From CAIWHR01 sp963734055 (GTDB taxonomy: Bacteria; Pseudomonadota; Gammaproteobacteria; Burkholderiales; Casimicrobiaceae): a DNA stretch of 64,000 nt. Below the pieces are notes generated by a model. The model had not been told where the DNA came from. It searched no databases and saw nothing but the letters and a program-made list of their open reading frames with translations. Positions 26,273 through 35,689 of the stretch are shown here, one piece after another (positions within the stretch are counted from its first letter, which is position 1; each line of letters starts with the position of its first letter). Position numbers and translations under genes: made by a program. The stretch is from the NCBI GenBank assembly GCA_963734055.1, contig CAVTFQ010000013.1, positions 62,001 through 126,000 on the forward strand, in the 5' to 3' direction.

Positions 26273-27079
26273 CTAGAGGGTCCAGGGCCTTTGCGCTTCA
26301 AACTTCGGGTTCGCGGCGCCGACGAAATAGTAGTTCGGAGTCTGATCCGGCGGCATCTTCGACACGATGCCATCGCGCAGCTTGCGATACCCGCCCTTGA
26401 ACCTTCCTCCGTTCCAGACCGTTTTCAAGGTGCCCGTGAACAATCCGTTCCGGTCTCCGTCGCGCGAGGTCTGATTGTCCATGCATCCCGAGATGAGCAA
26501 TACGCTGGCGTTGACCTTGGCGTTCTCCGCGGCGCGGTGCTGGTCCTGGATCTGCCGGTAGAGTTTCGCGTGAGCCTTCTGGACCTTGCGCGCCACGGCG
26601 GTCGGCATGGCTCGTATGCGCGGCCCGCCGGAAATGAACTCCGGGATCTCGCGAAGCACGGTGCCGCTGTGGCAGCTGTCCGACAGCACGACAATTCGAA
26701 CGCCGGGCTTGAACTTGCCCCACATCTCGTACAGCTCGTCGTCGACGAGCTGCCGGTCGTAGCAGACCCAGGTTTCATCCATGCGGTCCGCTTCGTCGCT
26801 GTTCGTGTCGTTGACCTGTCCGCCGTGCCCGGAATAGGTGAGGAAGAACATGTCACCGGACTTGAGCGTCTTGGCCGCGCTCAGGATCGCGTTGGATACG
26901 GCGCCGGCGGTTGCGGCCTTGGTGAGCAGCAATGTCGGTGACTTGAAGCCCTGCTTCTTCGCCAACGCCGCCATGTCCTTGGCGTCCGCCTCGCAGGCGA
27001 CGAGCTGCCCGTCCCATCCCTCATAGTGAATCGGGTCGACGCGATTGAGACCGATGTGGAGTGCAATTCCGATTGCCAT
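26273..27079 (-). CDS. Caspase-like cysteine peptidase (C14, metacaspase type)
   Basis: 268 residues, essentially one p20-like domain. The catalytic His is in FFLTYSGHGGQ (H85) and the catalytic Cys in VVLSDSCHSGT (C136). Acidic residues after the His loop (DTNSDEADRMDETW) resemble calcium or substrate-pocket residues of metacaspases. It ends FVGAANPKFEAQRPWTL with no added domain and no signal peptide, so it is cytoplasmic. A very strong GGAGGTGA site precedes ATG 27079. It lies only 41 bases after the last cytochrome gene and 204 bases before the CHAT gene, so it appears to belong to the same transcript. Confidence 0.9.
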   Translation of the reverse strand: MAIGIALHIGLNRVDPIHYEGWDGQLVACEADAKDMAALAKKQGFKSPTLLLTKAATAGAVSNAILSAAKTLKSGDMFFLTYSGHGGQVNDTNSDEADRMDETWVCYDRQLVDDELYEMWGKFKPGVRIVVLSDSCHSGTVLREIPEFISGGPRIRAMPTAVARKVQKAHAKLYRQIQDQHRAAENAKVNASVLLISGCMDNQTSRDGDRNGLFTGTLKTVWNGGRFKGGYRKLRDGIVSKMPPDQTPNYYFVGAANPKFEAQRPWTL

Positions 27080-27120
27080 GACAGGTCACCTCCGGTTTGA
27101 CGGCATGACGAGAAGAAGAT

Positions 27121-28590
27121 CTAAAGCGTCTTCAGGTATTCGAGCAGCGCGCTCTTTTCGCCTTGGGGCAGATCCACGCCGAACAGGTGCCCGCCGTTGC
27201 CGTTCGCGCGCTCGCTCGTGTCGAAGCGCGTACCGACGCGCTTGGCCTCGTCGGTCCGGGTGATGAATCCGACATTCTCGCGATCGTACAGATCGTAGCC
27301 GCGCCAGAAGACCTTGGGCCGTTTCGCCGCGGGCTCGAGCAAGTCGCGCAGCGTGGGCACCGAGCCGTTGTGCAGGTACGGCCCCCGCGCCCACACTCCG
27401 TCGAGGAACGGGGGGTTGTAGCCCTCGAGCGACACCTCGACCAGACCCTTCCGCTCGATCCCCATCGCGCCGACCACCTTGTTGGCGGCGATGGCGTTGT
27501 CCTTGTTCCACGTGTCCATCCGCTCGCGGTCGGTACCGACGCGGTCGAGCGGCATGCGCCGGCCGGTCAGGTCGCTCGCGTGGCAACTCGCGCAGTGCGT
27601 CTCGAACACCGCCTTGCCCGCTTCCGCACGCGCCTGGTCGATCGGGAACGGATATTTCGGCGGCGGCGCATTGCGCAGGTAGTCCTGGAGCCACTTCACC
27701 TGCTCGAGAAAGGCGGCGTTGCTCTTGGGAGGCGCGCCGAGCAGACCCAGCGCCGAGTCGATGATCACCGAATACGAGTCGTGGCTGTCGCCCGACCAGT
27801 TCATCGTCGTGCCGGGGACGTCGTACTTCTTCAGGTTCCAGATGGACGGGATGTCGCCGGGTCCGAAGCTGTTGTCCATCGGCAGCTTGATCATGAAATA
27901 CTTGGTGAGGTTCATCGAGTCGTCGCGGCCGCGGCCCCACTCGGGGAAATCGTGGCGGTAGATCCACGCGAACTGGGTCTCGCGCTCGAGCAGCCGCTTC
28001 TTCGTTATCGGGATGATGAGGAAGCGGTAGGCGAGCCGGTCGTCCCACGGCAGGTCGGTCACGAGGTTGATCTCGTTCATCAGGTTGTCGGCGTTGAAGC
28101 GCGGATCCTTGGCGCAGTCGACCAGGAACCGGAAGAACGCCTCGAGGTTGAGCGTGTGCCCCGGCCCTGCGTTGATGAAGACGGGGTTCTCGTTCGGACC
28201 GGCGCGGTAGTTGGTCGTGTGGCAGCCCGCGCAGTTGTTCGCGACGCGCGGGAATCCGATGGTCTTTTTGGTGAAGCCGATCGGGAGCTCGCGGCCCTGC
28301 TCCCACGAGACGCCCAGCGCCGCGTAGCCGCCCGGCCCCGGAAGCTTCTCGGGGAACAGTCGCGGGAGGACGTAGAAGATCCAATAGGGGATGCCGGCGT
28401 CGTTCTCGGCGCCGATCGAGCCGTAGCGAAAGCGCATCTCCGGTGTCTCGGTCATCCAGGATTCCTGCGGCACCTCGCGGAAGAACTTGTACCAGCCGTA
28501 GAAGCCGCCGAGAGCCGCGACGACCACAAGCACGCCGAGCCAGCCCAGGATCCTGCGCCGGCGCCAACCCTCTGCTCGAGGCGTGTCCAT
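27121..28590 (-). CDS. Membrane-anchored dihaem c-type cytochrome (peroxidase-like)
   Basis: 489 residues. An uncleaved-looking membrane anchor (GWLGVLVVVAALGGFYGWY, about 17-34) is followed by a periplasmic part with two haem sites, CAGCH (from C120) and CASCH (about residue 334). The block GPYLHNGSVPTLRDLLEP is shared with dihaem peroxidase/oxidoreductase cytochromes. It is a paralogue of the next gene upstream (28601-30124): both have PYWIF near residue 79, PPPKYPFPID-type linkers and C-terminal LLEYLKTL. Probably moves electrons in the periplasm; the substrate is unknown. The ORF begins with a basic N-terminus (RRRR). Confidence 0.85.
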   Translation of the reverse strand: MDTPRAEGWRRRRILGWLGVLVVVAALGGFYGWYKFFREVPQESWMTETPEMRFRYGSIGAENDAGIPYWIFYVLPRLFPEKLPGPGGYAALGVSWEQGRELPIGFTKKTIGFPRVANNCAGCHTTNYRAGPNENPVFINAGPGHTLNLEAFFRFLVDCAKDPRFNADNLMNEINLVTDLPWDDRLAYRFLIIPITKKRLLERETQFAWIYRHDFPEWGRGRDDSMNLTKYFMIKLPMDNSFGPGDIPSIWNLKKYDVPGTTMNWSGDSHDSYSVIIDSALGLLGAPPKSNAAFLEQVKWLQDYLRNAPPPKYPFPIDQARAEAGKAVFETHCASCHASDLTGRRMPLDRVGTDRERMDTWNKDNAIAANKVVGAMGIERKGLVEVSLEGYNPPFLDGVWARGPYLHNGSVPTLRDLLEPAAKRPKVFWRGYDLYDRENVGFITRTDEAKRVGTRFDTSERANGNGGHLFGVDLPQGEKSALLEYLKTL

Positions 28591-28600
28591 GGCCTATCTC

Positions 28601-30124
28601 CTAGAACGTCTTGAGGAATTCGACCAGCGCATCCTTGTCGGCGGGGTCGAGCTCGGTGCCGTAGGGCCTGCCCTCGTGCCCCGCGTTCGAATTGCCGGGC
28701 CTCTGCGTGTCGAACGTGAAATACGTCCGGTTCCCTTCGGTTGGAACGGTCGAGACGAAGCCCACCTTCACCGGGTCGTACACGTCGTAGCCCCGGTGGA
28801 ATTCCTCGGGCCGACGCTTCACCGGCTCGAGCAGGTCGCGCAGCGTCGGTACCGATCCGTTGTGCAGGTACGGTGCGCGCAGCCACACGCCGTCGAGCGG
28901 CATGTTGGCGTAGCCGAAAGTCTTTCGGAAGTGCTGGAACCGCCACGGATAGCCGGCATAGAGCGTCGACTGATTGACCGCGAGATCGTACGAGTACGAG
29001 TCGAGCCGGCGACGGTCGGTGCCGATCTCGTCGATCGGGGTGACCTTGCCGACGTATTCACCCGAGAAGTCGCGTCCCGTTGCGCCGTGGCACCCGGCGC
29101 AGTATTCCTTGTAGAGCACGCCGCCGCGCGCGGCCCTGGCCGCGTCGATCGGATATGGATATTTCGGCGGCTCTTTCGTGAGCAGCCAGGTCTCGATACG
29201 GCCGATGGCCGCCACGTCGAGCGTCGGCGGCGTCGTGCCGGTGCCGAACGCGGCGCTCTTGTTGCGCTCCTCGACCATCGTGTTGTTGCCGTCCCAGTGC
29301 AGCTGCATGCCCTTGCGCGGACCCTGCAGCCAGACGGAGGGAAAGTCCGCCGGCCCGTTCTTCTCGTGGTCGGGAAGATCGTTCATCGGAAAGTTGAAGA
29401 GCACCTTGGCCGAGTTGAACGTGTCGACGCGCCCCGGCCCCCAGTCTTCGGCCTTGTCCACGAAGGAGAAGCGTCCGGCGAGCGTCAAGAGCCGCTCGCG
29501 CATGAGCGCCACCGCGACCGGATACACGAGGTAGCGGTCGAGCAGGTCCAGATCCTGGCCGTTGGCCCGGGCGAGGCGCCGCGCTTCCGGCACCACGAAC
29601 TCCGAAGCGAACTTCTCGCTCTTCGCGCAATTGAACAGGAATTTCTCGAACCCCATGATGTCGAGCTGCATCGCCGGCATGCCGAGGTAGATGCGCGGGT
29701 TCGAATTCGGCGTATCGCGCACGGTGCTCGCATGGCACACGGCGCAATTCAGGAACGTCTTGTCGATGCCCTGGTGATGGCGCTTGGACATGCCGACGGG
29801 AAGGTCGCGGCCTTCCTCGTAGATGAGTCCGAGCGACCTGTAGCCGCCGGACAGGCCGCAGACCTGCGGCAGCGCCTGGAAGATCCAATAGGGGAGGCCC
29901 GACACATGCTCGCCTCCGGTCGACCCGTACTTGAAATGCTCCTCGATGTCCGGGTATTCGATCGCCCGATCCGCGCCGAAGCGCTGCCACAGGTAAAGGC
30001 CGAAGACCACGGCCAGCACCGTCGGGATCGCCAGCAGCAGGGTCACGATCCGCACCCAGCGCTTGCGATACAGCTCGGCGAGCCAGCTGTCCTGGCCGGA
30101 TGTCGACAAGGCCGATCCGTTCAT
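28601..30124 (-). CDS. Membrane-anchored dihaem c-type cytochrome (peroxidase-like), paralogue
   Basis: 507 residues. N-terminal membrane segment VRIVTLLLAIPTVLAVVFG (about 24-42), haem motifs CAVCH (C127) and CAGCH (about residue 345), the conserved PYLHNGSVPTLRDLLEP and an EFLKTF end. Strong overall similarity to the following gene shows an old tandem duplication. The genes are 10 bases apart. Both look complete, with no lost haem site, which argues for distinct partners rather than decay. Confidence 0.85.
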   Translation of the reverse strand: MNGSALSTSGQDSWLAELYRKRWVRIVTLLLAIPTVLAVVFGLYLWQRFGADRAIEYPDIEEHFKYGSTGGEHVSGLPYWIFQALPQVCGLSGGYRSLGLIYEEGRDLPVGMSKRHHQGIDKTFLNCAVCHASTVRDTPNSNPRIYLGMPAMQLDIMGFEKFLFNCAKSEKFASEFVVPEARRLARANGQDLDLLDRYLVYPVAVALMRERLLTLAGRFSFVDKAEDWGPGRVDTFNSAKVLFNFPMNDLPDHEKNGPADFPSVWLQGPRKGMQLHWDGNNTMVEERNKSAAFGTGTTPPTLDVAAIGRIETWLLTKEPPKYPYPIDAARAARGGVLYKEYCAGCHGATGRDFSGEYVGKVTPIDEIGTDRRRLDSYSYDLAVNQSTLYAGYPWRFQHFRKTFGYANMPLDGVWLRAPYLHNGSVPTLRDLLEPVKRRPEEFHRGYDVYDPVKVGFVSTVPTEGNRTYFTFDTQRPGNSNAGHEGRPYGTELDPADKDALVEFLKTF

Positions 30125-30205
30125 GTCGATCTCCCTGCGATCACACGTGGACGTTTCGCGCTCGCGCCCGCGGCGACGTGAAGGTGGGCGACCCGCGCGT
30201 GGCGT

Positions 30206-32101
30206 TCATGCGTCGGGCGGCAGGCAAGGGCGCAGATTCTCGTAGCCATGGAGGAGCATCTCCGTGACGTCGGGTGCGCGGCCCGTCTCGGCGCGGAGCC
30301 AACCGGCGACAAGGCTCTGCAGCGCGCCGATCGCGGGATCGGGCGCAGTCTGAATCCGCGGTGTGCCGCCGCGTGACGCCTGCGGCGGCGGCATCGGCAC
30401 CTTGTCGCGCGCCGCCGGCGGCGTCTGCCACATCGCCAGCCGCACGAAGATTCGCGGCGCGCACTGCGCCAGGTTTGCCGTCACGCGGTCGGCGTCGCCG
30501 GCAAGGAAGTTGGGCGGCAGCCGCTCCGCCGTCCGATGACAGGCCGCGCAGTGAGCCTGAAATTCGGCAGCCAGCGGTGGTAGCGGCGGCATGGCTTCGA
30601 TGTCCTCCTGCGGCGCCCCCGCTCCGGCAGCGTCTTCGCAGCAGAGGGCGCCACGGCCGAGTCCGACCGCCGACCTCATCCTGGCCCGACTGAACGGCGC
30701 GTCGGGCCAGTCGGAGTCCGCGATCGCCGTGCGGACCGGCGCAAAGTCTTCGGCGACGACGAGCGTGACCTCGTCCTCGCCGCGCACCCGTCGGAACGTG
30801 ACGCGCTCGATGCGGTCGCCACTCGCCATGCGGGCAGGCCGGCCCTCGCTCGTGACCGCGCCATTCTCGAGTGTGTAGTGCATCAGAGGTTCGCCGCCGA
30901 ACGCAATGGCATCCACGGTCGCCGCACTGCCCTTCAACATGATTTCCCCGGAGCAGTCGTAGCGCTTGCCCGACATCGTGCAGGCGGCCCTGAACTGGCG
31001 TTGCGGAGCCGGGGTCCGGGCCGCGAGCGATGACTCGAGCTCACGCACGTCGGTCTCGGCGATGAGTTCCGCGAGTCCCATGACGAAGCGCCGGACGAGC
31101 CATGGATCCTCGGCCGTCCAGACCTCGAGCGGCGAGCGCGGGGCGAGCGGCTCGAGACCCGCCGCGACGTGGGTCTGCGCAACCCCTGTCGCCCCTGCCA
31201 CGAAAGCGAGCGGATCCCGGTTGGGAACGTCGGGATTGGGGATCGCCAGACCTCCGGGCCAGCGTGCCGCGAAACCGCGCGCGAGCGCTCCCGCAAGCGT
31301 CGGAACTTCGAAGCTACGCTCGCCGGACAGTCGATACTGGAGCGCAGCGGTCAGCGCCAGCGGGCGGCAGTCGGCATCGCAGGCCTCGCGCCAGATGCGC
31401 TGGGTCACGGAAATGCGGTTGGCGCGATCGGTCGCATCGTCGATGGCATTGGGGATGTCCACGCCCCGGTCCACGGGGATGCCGTAGAAGCGCTTCTGCG
31501 TTGCACGCAGGCGCGCCGCGATCTTCGGATTCGCGTTGGTCTCGTCCCAGACCGGGCGGGAAAAGATCGGCGCTTGATTCTGGTGGCAGGCGGTGCACAC
31601 GTCGCGCCTGGCGTATACGACTCGCGGCCTCCCTCCCGCGCGGTAGTCGCGGACGACCTGGAACTCGAAGCGCGCCGCCACCTCGTTGTAGCTGATGACC
31701 TCGACGAGATTCGCCTTCTCCTGGTAGCCAAGATAGAGGCGATCGCGCGCGAACAACGGCCCCGCGCCTTCGCCGGTAACCGCAACGACGACCCGAGGAA
31801 ACGCGAAGAAATCCGGGGCGGCGGCCGTGCGTTGCAGCGAGCGGCCAAGCGGGATCAGCACGGCCTTGACGCACGCGCCCGGCGCGCAGCCCGCGCCCGC
31901 TTCCACCTTGCGCACCAGCGCCTCGAAGGGAAACGGGACGCCGTCAGCGACCACGAAGTCGAACAGCGAGCGGCCGACCGGAGGCAGCGAAGGGCCCGGT
32001 ACTGCCGGGTCCGCCGCCCACACGGGCCCTTCGCGCGTGCCGGCGGTCGCCAGAGGCATCGCGCAGACCGCGACGATCGCCGCAACGAGCCCCTTCGTCA
32101 T
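30206..32101 (-). CDS. Secreted dihaem c-type cytochrome
   Basis: 631 residues with a signal peptide (MTKGLVAAIVAVCAMPLATA). Haem sites CTACH (C169) and, near residue 535, CAACH in EFQAHCAACHRTAERLPPNF. Other Cys pairs (GCAPGAC, CDADC, LCCED) may form disulphides. The N-terminal 330 residues do not resemble the two membrane-anchored cytochromes downstream. The C-terminal part reads like a single-haem domain ending in GWLRAETGRAPD and NLRPCLPP. No family could be named with confidence. Same orientation as its neighbours; 81 bases to the next gene. Confidence 0.78.
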   Translation of the reverse strand: MTKGLVAAIVAVCAMPLATAGTREGPVWAADPAVPGPSLPPVGRSLFDFVVADGVPFPFEALVRKVEAGAGCAPGACVKAVLIPLGRSLQRTAAAPDFFAFPRVVVAVTGEGAGPLFARDRLYLGYQEKANLVEVISYNEVAARFEFQVVRDYRAGGRPRVVYARRDVCTACHQNQAPIFSRPVWDETNANPKIAARLRATQKRFYGIPVDRGVDIPNAIDDATDRANRISVTQRIWREACDADCRPLALTAALQYRLSGERSFEVPTLAGALARGFAARWPGGLAIPNPDVPNRDPLAFVAGATGVAQTHVAAGLEPLAPRSPLEVWTAEDPWLVRRFVMGLAELIAETDVRELESSLAARTPAPQRQFRAACTMSGKRYDCSGEIMLKGSAATVDAIAFGGEPLMHYTLENGAVTSEGRPARMASGDRIERVTFRRVRGEDEVTLVVAEDFAPVRTAIADSDWPDAPFSRARMRSAVGLGRGALCCEDAAGAGAPQEDIEAMPPLPPLAAEFQAHCAACHRTAERLPPNFLAGDADRVTANLAQCAPRIFVRLAMWQTPPAARDKVPMPPPQASRGGTPRIQTAPDPAIGALQSLVAGWLRAETGRAPDVTEMLLHGYENLRPCLPPDA

Positions 32102-32119
32102 GACGCGTTCCCGCGAAGG

Positions 32120-32977
32120 TCACTTCGCCGCGCTGAAGACCGCTCGCTGCTGCGTTCCCGGCCAGCACTCTTCCTTGACGCGCCCGGTCTTCACGAAGGC
32201 ATCGCCGTCGCGGCTCGCGACCTCCTTGTTGTACAGCGTGAAATTGAGCAGGAAGATCTTGCCGAGATAGGCGCGGCCGAGATAGAAGCCGGGCCGCACC
32301 ATGCGAATCTCGTCGCGCACCTGCAGGCCGCGTCGTCCGGCGAGATAGTCGGGGCGCTCGCGGTAGCCGGAAATCTCGTCGGTGTAGAAGTAGTCGATGA
32401 TCACCGACTCGCGGCGCGAATCGAGCAGGCTCTGCCCGCAATAGAGGCGCGCGGGAAACATGAGCCATTGCTCCTTGCCGTTCACGGCGATCTTCGGGAT
32501 GGTCGAGAGATCGCCGTCGATGAGCGGCTTCAGCAGCGCCGTGTCGTCGATCCGATTGCGCAGCACGCGCTCGTCGCGATAGAAGACCTTGCCGCGCCAG
32601 AGATGCTTGCCGATGAGCTCGAGCTTCTCCGTCTTTGCCTGGGCGGCGAGCCCCGGAAGCCCGCCGATGATCTCGGCGATGCGCTTCTCGCCGGAGATGC
32701 CCTTGGGAAAGAAGAGACCCCCATCGTACGGACCGTCGGGGATCGGTCCCGCGGTCAGGCGCGCGTAGATCTGGTCGATCTGCTCCTGATCGTAGGCCTT
32801 GAGGTTGGCGGGCGTGAGCCGCGCGAGATCGGTCGGCGCGAGCGGAAACTCGTGCTCGACCTGCGCAAAATCCGGCTTCGACGCATAGCCGGGACCGTAA
32901 GCCGCGAACTTGAGCGGGGGCGGCGATTCGCCGCATGCCGCAAGGGCAAGCACGGCCACGAGGACGGTGCGTTTCAT
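32120..32977 (-). CDS. Putative lipoprotein of the cytochrome operon
   Basis: 285 residues. MKRTVLVAVLALAACGESP carries a lipobox (LAAC) that fits a lipidated Cys at position 15. The mature part has no haem motif and includes FFPKGISGEKRIAEIIGGLPG, RLYCGQSLLDSRRESVIID and VRPGFYLGRAYLGKIFLLNF. I recognise no family. It is held 13-18 bases from cytochrome genes on each side, so it is likely an accessory or assembly factor of that periplasmic complex. Confidence 0.75.
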   Translation of the reverse strand: MKRTVLVAVLALAACGESPPPLKFAAYGPGYASKPDFAQVEHEFPLAPTDLARLTPANLKAYDQEQIDQIYARLTAGPIPDGPYDGGLFFPKGISGEKRIAEIIGGLPGLAAQAKTEKLELIGKHLWRGKVFYRDERVLRNRIDDTALLKPLIDGDLSTIPKIAVNGKEQWLMFPARLYCGQSLLDSRRESVIIDYFYTDEISGYRERPDYLAGRRGLQVRDEIRMVRPGFYLGRAYLGKIFLLNFTLYNKEVASRDGDAFVKTGRVKEECWPGTQQRAVFSAAK

Positions 32978-32990
32978 GGAATCCCTCTTC

Positions 32991-35564
32991 TCAGAGCGTT
33001 GCCACGAATGCGATCAGCGCCTTCTTGTCGCGATCCGACAGGTCCTCACCGAACGGATGGCCCTTGTTCTCGACGTAGTCGGTGCACGAGCTGTAGATCT
33101 CGACGAGATTCGGGTGGAGGCGGATCGTGTCCACCAGGCGTTCCGGATCCTTGGCGATCTCGGCGGCGACGGCGTTCAGCTCCGCCGCGACCTCCTTGCC
33201 TTGCGTCTCGCCGAACTGCTTGACCAATCGGGCGTTGAGCTCGTCCGGCCTCAACTTCGCAAGGATGATGTCGTTCACGAAGGCCTTGTGCCGGAAGCTC
33301 GCCATGCCGCCGACGCTCGTGCCGGCCGGAATCACGACGGAGAAGCCAAGCACCTGCCTTTCTTCCTTGCCGTCCCAGGTCCTGGGCCCAAGCGTGATGC
33401 GCACGTCCCGATCGAAGCGCGACAGCTTGGGAATGCGCTTGGCCGGATTGAGAAGCTCCTCCATCGACGCGACGTACAGCTTGAAGCGCCCGTCGACGCT
33501 CGGGTCGTACGCCGAGCAGGCCGGCGCCTGGTCGGCGTCGAGCGTCTTGCCATTCGCATCGACGTAGGGCGAGCGGTAGAAATCGTTCGCCTTGTTCGCG
33601 GGCTTTCCGCAAAGTTCGGGGCCGATCCCGTTGTCGTGCATGAGGGGAGCGTGCGCCCACGCCGAAAGCAGCGAAATGTTGCGGTAGTAGCCGCGGCCGC
33701 CGTCGTGCGGCTCCTTGAGGTTGGGATCAGCCACACGCGCACGCAGCGTCTCCGAGCCGTACTCCGCAAAGATGTGGCCCGTCACGTGATTCGAATGCAG
33801 CGCTCGGCAGCGGTTCGTGCCGACCTCGGAGGCCAGCGTCGCCTGGTCGGACCCCATCCAGTCCGCGCGCAAGCCGTTCGGCCCCACCGCGCGAAAGTCG
33901 CGATTCTTGAATGCGCCCCCCACCGTCTCCGGGATCGACGAGTGACAGCGCGCGCAGGTGGCGGCGAAGACCTCGCGCCCCCGCGCGACGGCATTGGGAC
34001 CGAACTCGCGGTCCAGATCGCGCTCGAGGTCCGCCTCCGAGTAGACGGCGTTCGGCTTCGACTTGTGCAGCGCAGTTTCCCGGGCCCGGGCCAGATCCGT
34101 GGCGTCGGTCTCCTTCGACTCCAGGAAGGCGAGGATGTTGGGAAGCCGGTCCTCGATGGCGCGCATGTTCGGGCAGTCGCGCCGGCACTGGCCGATGTTG
34201 AACGGCGTCTGTCCGAAGTTGCGGCCCGTCGGGTCGAGCTGGCGCAGGTCCGTCAGGTGGTTGGTAAAGCACTGTTCCGAGCATGAGCCGATGTTGAAAT
34301 ACACGCGCTGGATCGCCTCGAGCGCGCCGATCGAGTCCTCGCCGCCCTTGAGAATGTGATGGACGGTCTCGGTCGCGACCCCGCGCTTCCAGCACTTGCC
34401 GTCACGGTCCGGCTCGCACCAGCAGTTCGCATCGCCCTGCGCGCAGCTTCCGACCTTCCGCCACTTGTTGACCAGCTCGCCGGGAAACGTGGGCCGGACC
34501 TTGGTGTGGATGATCGCGTTCATCGTGCCGGGGTTGTTCACCTGGTCGGTCGGAATCGCCGACGTGTCGGAGGTTCCGGGCCGCGCGTGCGCGAACATCT
34601 GGGCCTCGAGCGTGGTCCCCGACATCCCCGACGTCATGATCTCGGAGATGCGCGAATACTGATTGCCGATGGCGCCTTTGATGTTCTCCCACTGCGGGTG
34701 GGCGGGGTCCTGGGGCGGGTTCAGCGGGTCGAACGCGATGTGGCATGAGCCGCAGGCGGTCCCGATGAGAAAGGGCGGCTCGATCGAGCCGTCGGCGAGA
34801 CGGCTCAATTCGCTGTCGCTGCTCTTCGGGTCCTTGGAGAGGCGGCCCCGATAGCCGTCCCAGTTCGCGAGGCTGCCGTTGACCTTGAGCCATCGGACCT
34901 TGTCGAAACGCGGATTGGGGAACTTGCGGAAGCCGAGTGCGCCGGTGGACGTTCCGAATGCAAGGTCGCAGGAGGATTGGCGCTGGTCCCTGACCTTGTG
35001 ATGCGGGTCGGCGGTGTCGGCGGGGGCGTCTCTGTAGTCGCAGGCCGGATCGCGATACCCGTCGCGGCCGACGAACTCCAACAGCATTTCATCGCCCGGG
35101 CACCAGTCGAATCCGTAGGTCTCGTCGAGGCTCTTGGCGGGACAGCCGGCGCTTCCTGGAACGCAGCAGCCGGGATCGTTGATCACCCCCCAGGCTGCAA
35201 ACCGGTCATTGCGCTCCTTCGCATTCAGCACCCGATACCAGTCGATCAGCACGTTGATGCGTTGCGGAAACACGTACGTGTGGAATCGGGCGTTGCCGGC
35301 GGTGGCCTTGTACCAGATCTCCCGGCCGGCCCGCTCCGAGGGGTCCAATGCAGCCTCCCCCGCATAGAAGCCGGGGTTATCTGGCATAGACTTGTTTATT
35401 ACAGTTCCAGCGGATGGGGGAGAGGCGGTGGCGGGGACGGCCGGAGGCACGCTCTGGGCGAGCATCTCGGGCCGCGCGGCGCTTGCCGGGACGCCACCAA
35501 GTACGATCGCCGCGCCAGACGCCAGGAATATCAGGAATGCCAGGAAGTAAGCTGACCTTTTCAT
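32991..35564 (-). CDS. Large secreted dihaem c-type cytochrome
   Basis: 857 residues from ATG 35564, preceded by AGGGGGGAG. The signal peptide is MKRSAYFLAFLIFLASGAAI with cleavage near ASAA. Haem motifs are CGSCH (in GTACGSCHIAFDP) and CARCH (in AATCARCHSSIPE). Many extra cysteines (GCCVPGSAGC, CWCEPDRDGKC, CSEQC, CRRDC) suggest disulphides. The C-terminal half contains APLMHDNGIGPELCGK, which recalls the LHNGS region of peroxidase-like cytochromes. It is the first gene of the seven-gene run that ends with the caspase-like and CHAT genes, so its promoter should lie in 35565-35689. Confidence 0.82.
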   Translation of the reverse strand: MKRSAYFLAFLIFLASGAAIVLGGVPASAARPEMLAQSVPPAVPATASPPSAGTVINKSMPDNPGFYAGEAALDPSERAGREIWYKATAGNARFHTYVFPQRINVLIDWYRVLNAKERNDRFAAWGVINDPGCCVPGSAGCPAKSLDETYGFDWCPGDEMLLEFVGRDGYRDPACDYRDAPADTADPHHKVRDQRQSSCDLAFGTSTGALGFRKFPNPRFDKVRWLKVNGSLANWDGYRGRLSKDPKSSDSELSRLADGSIEPPFLIGTACGSCHIAFDPLNPPQDPAHPQWENIKGAIGNQYSRISEIMTSGMSGTTLEAQMFAHARPGTSDTSAIPTDQVNNPGTMNAIIHTKVRPTFPGELVNKWRKVGSCAQGDANCWCEPDRDGKCWKRGVATETVHHILKGGEDSIGALEAIQRVYFNIGSCSEQCFTNHLTDLRQLDPTGRNFGQTPFNIGQCRRDCPNMRAIEDRLPNILAFLESKETDATDLARARETALHKSKPNAVYSEADLERDLDREFGPNAVARGREVFAATCARCHSSIPETVGGAFKNRDFRAVGPNGLRADWMGSDQATLASEVGTNRCRALHSNHVTGHIFAEYGSETLRARVADPNLKEPHDGGRGYYRNISLLSAWAHAPLMHDNGIGPELCGKPANKANDFYRSPYVDANGKTLDADQAPACSAYDPSVDGRFKLYVASMEELLNPAKRIPKLSRFDRDVRITLGPRTWDGKEERQVLGFSVVIPAGTSVGGMASFRHKAFVNDIILAKLRPDELNARLVKQFGETQGKEVAAELNAVAAEIAKDPERLVDTIRLHPNLVEIYSSCTDYVENKGHPFGEDLSDRDKKALIAFVATL

Positions 35565-35689
35565 GCTCCCCCCTCTCAAGCCAGACGGGCCAACCGCCGT
35601 CGGACGGCTGGTTGAGGGAGAATAGCCTTCCGCAAGGCCAATGTGAACTACAAGATGCCTACCGCGCGTGTCCCAACATAGTGGAGTCG

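Noticed and set aside
27121..30124. Two paralogous cytochromes considered as RoxA-type rubber oxygenases
   Set aside because: They have two CxxCH sites and a shared peroxidase-like LHNGS block, but they are shorter than RoxA as I recall it and membrane-anchored, and I could not match further RoxA features by eye.
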